Assembly (NCBI GenBank): GCA_016180145.1
Contig: JACPBT010000004.1
Location: 1 to 16,190, forward strand
Origin: Candidatus Woesearchaeota archaeon
Lineage (GTDB): Archaea; Nanobdellota; Nanobdellia; Woesearchaeales; UBA10216
Reading direction: 5' to 3'
DNA length: 16,190 bases
In this document: positions 1 through 7,310 of the stretch, one piece after another
Layout: each line of letters starts with the position of its first letter
Numbering within the stretch: the stretch's first letter is position 1
Made by a program: the position numbers and the translations under genes
Notes under the pieces: model-generated
Seen by the model: the letters and a program-made list of their open reading frames with translations, nothing else
Told to the model about the DNA's origin: nothing
Database searches by the model: none

Positions 1-2
1 CG

Positions 3-3000
3 GGTTTGGGTGGTAATGTGAGTGGCGGCTTGTTCCAGATTGACAACACCGGGGCGGTGATAACCCTGACGAACCCGACACCGGGGACAGTCATTAACGG
101 GACTGTTAATGTTACTTTCACTGGTGGAGTTCGGAAACCGCAGCTGAGGATTGATGGAGGCAGCCTTGTGAATGCGGATACTAATAATAGCTACTTGTGG
201 GATACTACCACAGTGCTGGACGGAGCGCATACCATAGTGGTTAATGATTCTGATGCGCAAGGCAACACCATTACGAGTCCGGTGTATGCGTTCACGATTG
301 ACAACACTCCGGGTTACGTTACTATTATACAGCCTGCTGCTGACCTTGTGTTTGTTGCAGGAAGCGTAACAGTTGAAGCTATTGCGAGTGATGATGTGAA
401 ATACGTTGTGTTTAACATTAGCAACAGCACGGCAGCTAACAGGACGTATAATATTACTGTGCGGGCTTATAATGTTAATAATTCATTGATTGATGTTGAT
501 GTGAGGAGTGTGAGGTTTGATAATCTTGCACCTTCTGCGCCTGTGTTGACTGCGCTGCCGGCGTTTGACACTGACGGAACAGTGGTTTTGAATTGGAGTG
601 ATGTTGGCGGGGATGTGAGTTATTATAATCTTTACAGGTCAACGACTTCAGGATTTAACATAAGCTTTGGAACGCTGGTAAAGAATGTTTCAGTTAATTT
701 GACTACCGACACTCCGGGTGTGAATGCACACTATTATTACAGGGTAACTGCTGTTGATTCGGCAGGGCATGGAAGCGTTGAGAGCAATGAAATAAACACG
801 GTAGTGCAGGTTGGAGGCGCAGGCGGCACAACACTCATAGGAACGCTAAAAGCCAATGACAGCTATGTAAAGGATGGTGACAACGTAATGTTCACATTTG
901 AGGGAGTGAGCACAGGGCTGAACGTCACCATTGAGGCAGCTGAGCTAAGGAGAATTGACAATTCCACACTTACTGTGCTGAGATTGAATGACTCGGGAGT
1001 AAGCCCTGACCTTGTAAGCGATGACGGGTTATATACAGGAGGATATGCCATAAATTCGCTGAACAACGCAAGCGATGGCAATTACATAATAAGCGGCGTA
1101 GTCAATGACAGTGCAGGTAATGTCTTCACGCCAAAAGTCAACATAACGCTGGACAACACTGCGCCAAACGCCTCAATATCAATAAATGGCGGAGACGCAT
1201 TCGCAGGCTCAAGGACTGTCGGCTTATCAATAAGCTTCAATGACACACTGTCAGGAATGCAGGACTGCCGGCTCGCAAATGAAAACCAGATATTTGGGGT
1301 GTGGAATGAATGCGCAAGCAACATAGTCTGGACGCTAAGCAGCGGTGACGGGCTAAAGACGGTAATAATAGAAGCAAGGGACAGGGCAGGAAATGTGAAC
1401 ACGACAAACGACACCATAACACTGCAGACCATAAGGGCAACAACAATAATCCAGCCGCTCAACGGCTCGGCAGTGAAGGGGCAGCAGCAGATAATAGCAA
1501 TAGCACCTGACGATGCGGCAATAGTGACGTTCAGGATAAGCAACGGAACAGGAAACTTCATGGCAAACGGAAGTGCAGGCGAGACAAATGACACAACGCC
1601 TGAAAACGGATTCATCACACTATGGAACACAACAGCGTTTGCCGACAGCCTGTATAATATTACAGCAATTTCCTACACTGCAAACAGCGTCCACATATCA
1701 AACGCGAGCATACTCTTTATAGAAGTGGACAACATGGCGTCAGCCGCTCCGCTCCTGACAGCCCTGCCTGCACTTGATACTGACGGGACAGTGGTGTTGA
1801 ACTGGAGTGATGTTGGCGGGGATGTGAGCTACTACAACATTTACCGCTCAACAACTACAGGATTCAACATAAGCTCAGGAACGCTTGTCAAGAACCTTTC
1901 AACTAACTTCACAACTGACGCGCCGGGAGTTGACGCAACATACTACTACAAGATAACTGCGGTTGATAATGTCGGGCATGAGAGCGCTGAGAGCAACCAT
2001 GCAACCACAACACTGAAGGCAGCAGTTGACATATTCGGAACACTGGAGGCAAACGACACCATAGTAAACGATGGAAGCGGCATACTCTTCACATTCAAGG
2101 CAAACATGCTGAGGCTTAATGTTACAATAAACCAGACGCACATGAGAGTGCTGGATAACTATTCTGGAGATTTGACGTTGAATGATTCGGGAATTAACGG
2201 AGACATAACGCCAAATGATGCAACATACTCCGCAATCTACACCATTAACAAGAGCAATAATGCAAGCGACGGGGTGAAGCAGCTTACCGCCATTGTGAAT
2301 GACTCGGCAGGCAACAAGTTCCTCACAAGCATTAACATCACGCTGGACAACACTGCGCCAAACGCATCAATAGAGATATTCGGAACAAGCGTCGCAGGGT
2401 TTGTGAACGTAAGCACAGAATATACAACAAGCAGGGCAGTAACCCTTATAACAACATTCAATGACACAATAGGAATTGAGCAGTGCAGATACGCAAACGA
2501 GAACCGTGCATTCAGCGACTGGGAGAAATGCACGCCAAACAGGGCATGGCTGCTGTCGCCGACAGCAGGAAACAAGACAGTAATAATTGAGGCAATGGAC
2601 AATGCAGGCAATATCAACAGCACAAATGACACTATAACATTCAATGCAACAGGCGCAGGGCTTGACGTAACCCCCCCACTTACGCCAACGGTAATTGACG
2701 ACGGAACATACACTAACAGCGATGTCAGGCTTCACGCAGCATGGAACACAACCGATGCGGAGTCTGAGCTTCTCAACGCCCCGCTTGAGTATGAATACCG
2801 GATAAGGTTCAACGGGACAAGCGACACCTCAATAACCGGATACCTGAACAGCACATTTACCTACATTGGAACCGCAACAGAAGTGAGCGTGCAGCGCCTC
2901 AACCTCACCGACGGCAACAACTACACATTTGAAGTCAGGGCAATAAACACGGCAGCCGTAAGAAGCGCAACAGGAACAAGCGACGGAATAATAGTTGATA

Positions 3001-5105
3001 TTTCACCGCCGACAGCGCCATCCATAAACAGCACCCATCTCCAAGGCAACTGGTCATCAGACAATAATGCGAGATTCAACTGGACAGCAACAGACAGCAT
3101 ATCAAATGTGAGCGCATACAGCTATGTTCTTGATACAAACAGCACAACAACCCCGGACACAATACCTGAAGCAGAAACAGAACACACACAGCTCACTACA
3201 AGCAGCAACGACGGCCAAAGCTCTGTGCTGAAATTCAACCAGTCAGGAAACGCATCAACAGTCTATGTTGAAGTCAGGAGCGCAGTGGCAGCCGGAGACG
3301 TGCTAAGAATAACAATGCAGCTCGCAGAATCCCACGCAGAAACACCGGAACAGATGGGAATAAGAGCATACGCAACAAACATACTGCCAACAGGATTCAA
3401 CATGACAGGAAACAACATATCAGAAGTTGTGGACTTCACAAGAGACATCACCCATCCAACAGACATAAAAGACTCGACAAGCCACACGGCAGACATACAA
3501 ATCAACACAGCGGCAACAAGCTTCTACATAGCAATAGCCGGCTCAACAACAGACAACGACAACAGCTACAACCTGCTCATAGCGCAGTCAAACACAAGCT
3601 ATGACACAACCCGGCAGAAATACTACTGCCAGCAGGGAGCAAGCTGCACAAACACAACAAACACGACAGGATACGCTATAAAGGCTGAGCAGCGAGACCT
3701 GAAGACAGATGAAATCTGGGACAGGACATACAGCGTCGGAGACGGAACATTCTACTTCCATGCAAGGGCGGTTGACAAGGCAGGAAACTTCGGAAGCGCA
3801 AGCCACTACCAGATACTTGTGGACAGGTCATCACCATCAACACCCCAGATGAACCAGCCCATACAGACTGCCGTTAATGTAACTCAGCTGACATTCAACT
3901 GGACGCAGTCAACAGACCCTGAATCAGGCGTTGACAACTACACGCTTGCAGTGGACAACAACTCAGACTTCAGCAGCCCCGAATTCTATGCGTGGATAGG
4001 AAACCTGACAAACTACACAGTCACAGGGCTGACAGCAGACGCAACATACTACGCAAGAGCGCACTCAAGAAACAAGGCAGGCGTCAACAGCAGCTGGTCA
4101 GACTCAGTAACAACAGAAATAGACACCACAGCGCCGCTGATAACACTAAGCAAGCCAGCCGGAACTGTAAAGACAGGAGATGTGACAGTGGTGCTAAAGA
4201 CAAATGAAAAGGCAACATGCAGCGGAAGGCAGGGCAGCAACGCCTATGCAGACTTCACATTCACAAACTCAACAATACACGAAACAAAAGCCACAATAAC
4301 AGGCACATCATTTGACGTAAAATGCACAGACACAGTCAACAACCAAAGGACGCAAACCCTGTCAATAACCGTTGACACGAGCGCATCAGTGTCAAGCATC
4401 GCGCTCCAAAGCCCCTCAGTGTTCACTGACGAACTCGTAAACACAAACGCAACAGTAACGACATCATCAGGCACAGGACTCGGCGAGCTTGGAAAAGAGG
4501 CGTTCACAGTGAAGATAGATGGAAAGCCGCAGCCATTCTCAATATTTGACACAGGAGGCGGAAACTACACGCTGCAATTCGCATCACCGTCAATAAACGG
4601 CTCTTACCTGTATGAAGTAACCGCCGGAGGGGTAACAGGAACCTCAAGACTCAAGGTGGTTAACCTCCTCCTCGTAGTGCAGTATGTTGATGCATCAATC
4701 GCAGGAAACAAAGGAAGCAAGATGATTTACGCCGTAAAAGGCAATTACAGTATCGGCTTTGCCTCTGACAGCAGAACAGTCACAACCGCATCAACAGCAG
4801 ACGCATTCAACATAAGCGCAAACGCACAGGACGGAGAGGTATTCCTGTTCGTAACAAGAAGCTCAGGCAACGTGGAAAGGGCGGAAAACCTGCTCAAAGA
4901 CAGGGTGTTCCTTGACAAGGTAAACCCAAGCTTCGGCTACCAGCTGGACGAGGAAACATTCATAGTCTTCACAGACCTTGAATACAGCGAAATAGCACTG
5001 ACAGGCAACCGCACAATAAAAGCAGGAAGATACAACCTCATACTGGAAAACAAAGGATTTGACAGCACACTAAATAAGACCAGAATAGACGTAAGGGTGA
5101 GCTGA
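3..5105 (+). CDS. Giant Ig/FN3-repeat surface protein (5' partial)
   Basis: The frame is open to the left edge, so the N-terminus is outside the window; the TTG at 6 is probably internal. About 1,700 residues are visible, numbered here from that TTG. An Ig-like module (about 16-100) precedes an FN3-like module (about 176-265, with LNWSDVGGDVSYYN). Next come a beta module with LNDSG and NDSAGN motifs (about 278-383) and an Ig module starting LDNTAPNASI with a Cys pair. FN3 plus the next two modules are repeated from about 579 to 883. Further FN3-like modules (ending near 1000, 1100 and 1370), an Ig module with two Cys (about 1378-1460) and a C-terminal beta region follow. NxS/T sequons are very frequent. 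No C-terminal membrane anchor is seen. Role inferred: secreted or surface-attached adhesin or stalk protein. A pilin-like gene starts 19 bp downstream. Surface-protein call is fairly sure; function and ligand unknown. Confidence 0.85.
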   Translation, partial: GLGGNVSGGLFQIDNTGAVITLTNPTPGTVINGTVNVTFTGGVRKPQLRIDGGSLVNADTNNSYLWDTTTVLDGAHTIVVNDSDAQGNTITSPVYAFTIDNTPGYVTIIQPAADLVFVAGSVTVEAIASDDVKYVVFNISNSTAANRTYNITVRAYNVNNSLIDVDVRSVRFDNLAPSAPVLTALPAFDTDGTVVLNWSDVGGDVSYYNLYRSTTSGFNISFGTLVKNVSVNLTTDTPGVNAHYYYRVTAVDSAGHGSVESNEINTVVQVGGAGGTTLIGTLKANDSYVKDGDNVMFTFEGVSTGLNVTIEAAELRRIDNSTLTVLRLNDSGVSPDLVSDDGLYTGGYAINSLNNASDGNYIISGVVNDSAGNVFTPKVNITLDNTAPNASISINGGDAFAGSRTVGLSISFNDTLSGMQDCRLANENQIFGVWNECASNIVWTLSSGDGLKTVIIEARDRAGNVNTTNDTITLQTIRATTIIQPLNGSAVKGQQQIIAIAPDDAAIVTFRISNGTGNFMANGSAGETNDTTPENGFITLWNTTAFADSLYNITAISYTANSVHISNASILFIEVDNMASAAPLLTALPALDTDGTVVLNWSDVGGDVSYYNIYRSTTTGFNISSGTLVKNLSTNFTTDAPGVDATYYYKITAVDNVGHESAESNHATTTLKAAVDIFGTLEANDTIVNDGSGILFTFKANMLRLNVTINQTHMRVLDNYSGDLTLNDSGINGDITPNDATYSAIYTINKSNNASDGVKQLTAIVNDSAGNKFLTSINITLDNTAPNASIEIFGTSVAGFVNVSTEYTTSRAVTLITTFNDTIGIEQCRYANENRAFSDWEKCTPNRAWLLSPTAGNKTVIIEAMDNAGNINSTNDTITFNATGAGLDVTPPLTPTVIDDGTYTNSDVRLHAAWNTTDAESELLNAPLEYEYRIRFNGTSDTSITGYLNSTFTYIGTATEVSVQRLNLTDGNNYTFEVRAINTAAVRSATGTSDGIIVDISPPTAPSINSTHLQGNWSSDNNARFNWTATDSISNVSAYSYVLDTNSTTTPDTIPEAETEHTQLTTSSNDGQSSVLKFNQSGNASTVYVEVRSAVAAGDVLRITMQLAESHAETPEQMGIRAYATNILPTGFNMTGNNISEVVDFTRDITHPTDIKDSTSHTADIQINTAATSFYIAIAGSTTDNDNSYNLLIAQSNTSYDTTRQKYYCQQGASCTNTTNTTGYAIKAEQRDLKTDEIWDRTYSVGDGTFYFHARAVDKAGNFGSASHYQILVDRSSPSTPQMNQPIQTAVNVTQLTFNWTQSTDPESGVDNYTLAVDNNSDFSSPEFYAWIGNLTNYTVTGLTADATYYARAHSRNKAGVNSSWSDSVTTEIDTTAPLITLSKPAGTVKTGDVTVVLKTNEKATCSGRQGSNAYADFTFTNSTIHETKATITGTSFDVKCTDTVNNQRTQTLSITVDTSASVSSIALQSPSVFTDELVNTNATVTTSSGTGLGELGKEAFTVKIDGKPQPFSIFDTGGGNYTLQFASPSINGSYLYEVTAGGVTGTSRLKVVNLLLVVQYVDASIAGNKGSKMIYAVKGNYSIGFASDSRTVTTASTADAFNISANAQDGEVFLFVTRSSGNVERAENLLKDRVFLDKVNPSFGYQLDEETFIVFTDLEYSEIALTGNRTIKAGRYNLILENKGFDSTLNKTRIDVRVS
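531..1738 (+). repeat. Internal duplicated module, copy 1 (about 403 codons)
   Basis: First copy of a long in-frame duplication. It encodes an FN3 module, a beta module (FGTLxAND / IGTLKAND type), an Ig module with a C-x15-C pair, and a further Ig module with IIQPLNGSAV. The FN3 landmark encoding NWSDVGGDV starts near 591 here and near 1800 in copy 2, a 1,209-bp offset. The segment encoding LDNTAPNAS is at 1146 here and 2340 in copy 2, an offset of 1,194 bp, so a few codons differ between copies. Confidence 0.85.
1741..2680 (+). repeat. Internal duplicated module, copy 2
   Basis: Second copy: FN3 (1741-2010), the beta module with FGTLEAND and LNDSG, and the Ig module starting LDNTAPNAS with a Cys pair (QCRYANEN ... 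WEKC) matching DCRLANEN ... WNEC in copy 1. The final Ig module of copy 1 (IIQPLNGS type) has no counterpart here; an FN3-like module beginning TPPLTPTV follows. Some DNA stretches are near-identical between copies while others differ at most third positions. Confidence 0.8.
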
Positions 5106-5124
5106 GCGGGGGTATCATGCAAAC

Positions 5125-5805
5125 ATGGACAAGTCAAGGATAAAAACTGCAAATAATAACCTGCTGAAAAGAGCAGAAGAAAGAGCCAAAATGTGCAACA
5201 CTGATGTTTCAAAATGGATTAAAGGCGACAAGCTATATGAAGAACAGTTTGGGCAGCCTAATCAGCAACCTGAGAATAAGCCAAAACCCCCCAATATGCT
5301 TCGCAGCAAAAAAGGGCAGTTTTACATATTCGCAGCCATAGTGCTGATAACCTTTGCGTTCATGATTGCAAAACCGGCACCAAAACTGCAGGAAAAGCCA
5401 GACGCATTCAAAGAGCTATACCAGAACTTCATCACAGAAAGCAGCATTGTGGTGAATACGGCGCTTTACGACAACGCAAATGTCTCAGACCGTTACAGGA
5501 GCTTTGCAGACAGCTATTCACAATACGCAACCACAAAATCGCCAAAATTCAGGTTCGCATACATACTGAAAGACGACAACACCCTCGTGATAGGCAACAG
5601 GCTCGGAGAAGAGCTGAACGTCACTCTCTCAAACACAAGCCAGACGCTCGGAGACAAAAAAGAACTCACAACATCACCGCAAAAAGCAACACTATACATA
5701 GAAGGCACGAAATACGAATTCACCATGGGGCAGGAAACATACCAGGCAAAGACGCTGTTCAGGCAGAAAACAGACACGGAAACAAGAATTTATGTGGTGA
5801 AATGA
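5125..5805 (+). CDS. Type IV pilin-like protein with 57-residue N-terminal extension
   Basis: The 226-residue product has a class III-type leader late in the chain: SKKG followed by QFYIFAAIVLITFAFM (about 61-80), as in archaeal prepilins cleaved after Gly by a prepilin peptidase. The roughly 145 residues after the helix would lie outside the membrane and include Asn sequons and a beta-rich end. The 57 residues before the internal ATG at 5296 are polar, with a Pro/Gln/Asn-rich stretch (QPNQQPENKPKPP). DPANN pilin-like proteins normally start just before the KKGQ motif. A GGGGGT at 5108-5113, 11 nt before the ATG at 5125, resembles a ribosome-binding site, and I see none before 5296, so I keep the long start. 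It follows the giant surface gene by 19 bp and is probably co-transcribed. Role inferred: minor pilin or surface-assembly subunit. Confidence 0.75.
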   Translation: MDKSRIKTANNNLLKRAEERAKMCNTDVSKWIKGDKLYEEQFGQPNQQPENKPKPPNMLRSKKGQFYIFAAIVLITFAFMIAKPAPKLQEKPDAFKELYQNFITESSIVVNTALYDNANVSDRYRSFADSYSQYATTKSPKFRFAYILKDDNTLVIGNRLGEELNVTLSNTSQTLGDKKELTTSPQKATLYIEGTKYEFTMGQETYQAKTLFRQKTDTETRIYVVK

Positions 5806-5818
5806 AATTTAAATAATG
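5804..5818 (+). promoter_or_regulatory. Putative TATA promoter for the retropepsin-like gene
   Basis: TTTAAATA at 5808-5815, preceded by the A-rich TGAAA, begins at the stop codon of the upstream pilin-like gene. A start about 26 nt downstream (near 5837) would leave a leader of about 22 nt before the ATG at 5859. A GGAG at 5841-5844 is rather far from that ATG. The same 8-mer occurs in front of the opposing cassette gene. Confidence 0.5.
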
Positions 5819-5858
5819 TCTCAAAATAAGATGAATATTCGGAGACTCACAGATAAAA

Positions 5859-6146
5859 ATGTCAAGACAAGCAACCTTCCCTTATACACGCGAGGACGGG
5901 CAGCTGCGTCCTAAAATTCCCGTTATTTTTTATAATAAAGATAAACCTGAATTTTTTGAAAGAATTGTTTGTCTTGTTGATTTGGGAGCGGATACTTGCG
6001 TTCTTCCAATAGATTGGAAAAGTAGATTAAAAATTAAATGTGATAATGATGACGATAGCATAAATTGTGCGTGTGGTCAATCTAAACATTTTGAAATAAT
6101 ACTTCCAGAAAACTATAAAGATTTTACTTTTAAACTAAACGATTAA
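5859..6146 (+). CDS. Short retropepsin-like (aspartyl protease fold) protein, possibly degenerate
   Basis: The 95-residue protein has LRPKIPVIFYN at about 16-26 and LVDLGADTCVLP at 39-50. The latter matches the catalytic loop of retroviral-type aspartyl proteases (usually [LI]-[VI]-D-[TS]-G-A-D), with D41 as the candidate catalytic Asp. Two features argue against ordinary activity. The Thr/Ser after the Asp is Leu. The chain also ends before the second conserved segment (hydrophobic-hydrophobic-Gly plus C-terminal strands) found in proteins of about 120-140 residues of this type. It may therefore be truncated, a divergent binding protein, or decaying. The gene is AT-rich with codons unlike the neighbouring surface genes, and its stop overlaps the convergent DUF5678-like gene by 4 bp. 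The fold call rests on one motif. Confidence 0.6.
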   Translation: MSRQATFPYTREDGQLRPKIPVIFYNKDKPEFFERIVCLVDLGADTCVLPIDWKSRLKIKCDNDDDSINCACGQSKHFEIILPENYKDFTFKLND

Positions 6147-6382
6147 TACATTGCAACATTTCCTTTTTGAACTCTTGTGAACATCGGTTTTTTGCCTTCA
6201 TATTTTTTTTCAACAAATTTAAGTAATTTACTTAAACTGGAATTATCTGCAATTATTTGCTTACCTAAAACTGCCACCCATTTGCCAGCATAATCTTTCA
6301 TATCTTCATTGATTAATATATTGTACTCAGTACTTAAACTATCACCATTAGAACGAAAAAAAGCAATTTTCATTTCATTCAT
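6143..6382 (-). CDS. DUF5678-like small protein
   Basis: The 79-residue minus-strand product has a core reading DYAGKWVAVLGKQIIAD (30-46), then an amphipathic stretch SLSKLLKFVEKKYEGKKP and a final strand MFTRV. This order (Y-x-G-[KE]-W-[VI]-A, then IIA, a helix, and KKPxFxxV) matches the DUF5678 family as I remember it; its function is unknown. The product is soluble and cytoplasmic, with no signal peptide or membrane segment. The listed ATG is at 6382, but the TATA box at 6399-6406 predicts a transcript starting near 6376. That would favour the second ATG (residue 4, at 6373) as a near-leaderless start, giving 76 residues. It faces the retropepsin-like gene tail to tail with a 4-bp overlap. 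A paired role is inferred. Confidence 0.7.
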   Translation of the reverse strand: MNEMKIAFFRSNGDSLSTEYNILINEDMKDYAGKWVAVLGKQIIADNSSLSKLLKFVEKKYEGKKPMFTRVQKGNVAMY

Positions 6383-6397
6383 ATACTAATATACACA

Positions 6398-6412
6398 ATA
6401 TTTAAATCTTTT
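6398..6412 (-). promoter_or_regulatory. Putative TATA promoter for the DUF5678-like gene
   Basis: Read on the minus strand, an A-rich AAAAGA element precedes TTTAAATA (6399-6406). Its centre is about 20 nt from the first ATG and 29 nt from the second, which fits a near-leaderless transcript starting at the second ATG. Confidence 0.55.
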
Positions 6413-6430
6413 GCTAATTCACTTTTGCGT

Positions 6431-6442
6431 TTCATATATGAA
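6431..6442. promoter_or_regulatory. 12-bp perfect palindrome in divergent intergenic region
   Basis: TTCATATATGAA is a perfect inverted repeat lying between the DUF5678-like promoter and the pilin-operon promoter. It is flanked by outer 7-bp inverted arms ACTTTTG (6421-6427) and CAAAAGT (6470-6476). A smaller dyad, TTTGTG/CACAAA, occupies 6455-6460 and 6468-6473. Operator use is inferred; AT-rich DNA produces such palindromes by chance fairly often. Confidence 0.35.
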
Positions 6443-6483
6443 GTGCTTGCGCGGTTTGTGAGTAAAACACAAAAGTTTAGTCC

Positions 6484-6500
6484 AGCAAAGCTTATTATAG
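6484..6500 (+). promoter_or_regulatory. Putative TATA promoter of the pilin-like operon
   Basis: TTATTATA at 6492-6499, preceded by the purine-rich AGCAAAG, is centred about 27 nt before the ATG at 6523. That is the spacing expected for a leaderless archaeal transcript, and no ribosome-binding site is seen before this ATG. Confidence 0.55.
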
Positions 6501-6522
6501 TAGCTCCTCAATGGAATAGCGC

Positions 6523-6981
6523 ATGCTTGCCTCAAAAAAGGGAGTGGCAGAATGGGTAAGCTATGTAATGCTTACAGCGCTTGCAGTGAGCCTTGGAGCG
6601 CTCGTCTTACACTGGAGCAGGGACACGACAGAACGAACGGTAGATGACATAGTGGAAAGAGGGGATGCACTGACGCTCTGCGGGGCATCAGGCATAGATG
6701 TCAGCAAGCTCTGCCAGAATACGCAAACTTTAAATATGGATGTTACAAATACAAAGGATGTCAAGATAGAAAGCATTCAGGCAAGGATGTTTGACATATA
6801 CAGGCGGCCGCAGACAACATCAAGGAACATAACAATCCTGCCGCAGCAGACAAAAAGCTTACAGATACTAAAAGACGGCATACTTAAGAAGGCAGAGATA
6901 ATGCCTGTTGTCAAAAAGGATGGCAAGCGCATAGTATGCCAGAGCAGGACGCTGTCGTATGACGACGTGCCTGTGTGTTAA
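6523..6981 (+). CDS. Type IV pilin-like protein (archaellin/pilin N-terminal domain), Cys-containing
   Basis: The 152-residue product begins MLASKKG followed by VAEWVSYVMLTALAVSLGALVLHW. This is a class III leader with probable cleavage after Gly7 and a long hydrophobic helix. The remaining ~120 residues are beta-rich and carry four cysteines (53, 64, 139, 152), the last being the C-terminal residue, suggesting disulfides outside the membrane. This layout recurs in the products at 7310-7849 and 7860-8285. It is first in a five-gene same-strand run; the next gene begins about 20 bp after its stop. It lacks the size and glycine-rich middle of a typical archaellin, so a minor pilin or other assembly subunit is more likely. 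Pilin-like class is fairly sure, exact role unknown. Confidence 0.8.
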   Translation: MLASKKGVAEWVSYVMLTALAVSLGALVLHWSRDTTERTVDDIVERGDALTLCGASGIDVSKLCQNTQTLNMDVTNTKDVKIESIQARMFDIYRRPQTTSRNITILPQQTKSLQILKDGILKKAEIMPVVKKDGKRIVCQSRTLSYDDVPVC

Positions 6982-7001
6982 TCAAAAAAGAGGGTGAAAG
7001 G

Positions 7002-7310
7002 TTGGCAAAGAAAGCAGTCAGCGCATCAGTAGACGTAACAAGTGTAATGCTTGAGCAGTCGCGCATGAACCGCGAAAAATCGCTGCTCGTGCTGGACAAG
7101 GCGCTTCTAATGTATTTCTCATTTATATTCGTAGGCGTTGTAGGATTTGTGGGAGGCTATTTTGATGCAAGATTCCTCAATATAATGATAGTAATGAGCT
7201 TTGGGGTGCTGGCAGTCGGAGTGGTTCCATACATAGTTACCATGCAGAAAGAGGAGAAGCGCCTCAAAAGCCTTCTGATTAACAACAAGCGAGGCAGGGA
7301 AGGAAAATAA
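7002..7310 (+). CDS. Small two-helix membrane protein in pilin operon
   Basis: No family recognised. With the TTG start at 7002 the protein has 102 residues: a polar, helical N-terminus, two hydrophobic segments (about 35-54 and 59-81) separated by a short GYFDARF turn, and a basic tail ending KRGREGK. The TTG is preferred because GAGGGTGA (6990-6997) sits 4 nt upstream; a GTG at 6975 would add nine residues and overlap the previous gene. Both ends are predicted cytoplasmic by the positive-inside rule. Its stop overlaps the next start by one base (TAATG), so the two are translationally coupled. Context suggests a membrane partner of the pilin-like subunits, for example in assembly or anchoring; this is inference. 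Confidence 0.7.
   Translation: MAKKAVSASVDVTSVMLEQSRMNREKSLLVLDKALLMYFSFIFVGVVGFVGGYFDARFLNIMIVMSFGVLAVGVVPYIVTMQKEEKRLKSLLINNKRGREGK

Noticed and set aside
1082..1630. 182-codon open frame on the minus strand inside the giant surface gene (also 2237-2713 and 863-1081)
   Set aside because: They lie wholly antisense to a well-supported long gene, show no recognisable domain, and arise because A+C-rich sense codons leave few antisense stops.
531..2680. CRISPR or mobile-element explanation for the repeats
   Set aside because: The repeats are in-frame protein modules of over 1 kb with no spacers, transposase or terminal inverted repeats.
5117..5143. Eight-codon open frame starting at the ATG at 5117, before the pilin-like gene
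   Set aside because: Too short to support; the GGGGGT upstream is better spaced for the ATG at 5125.
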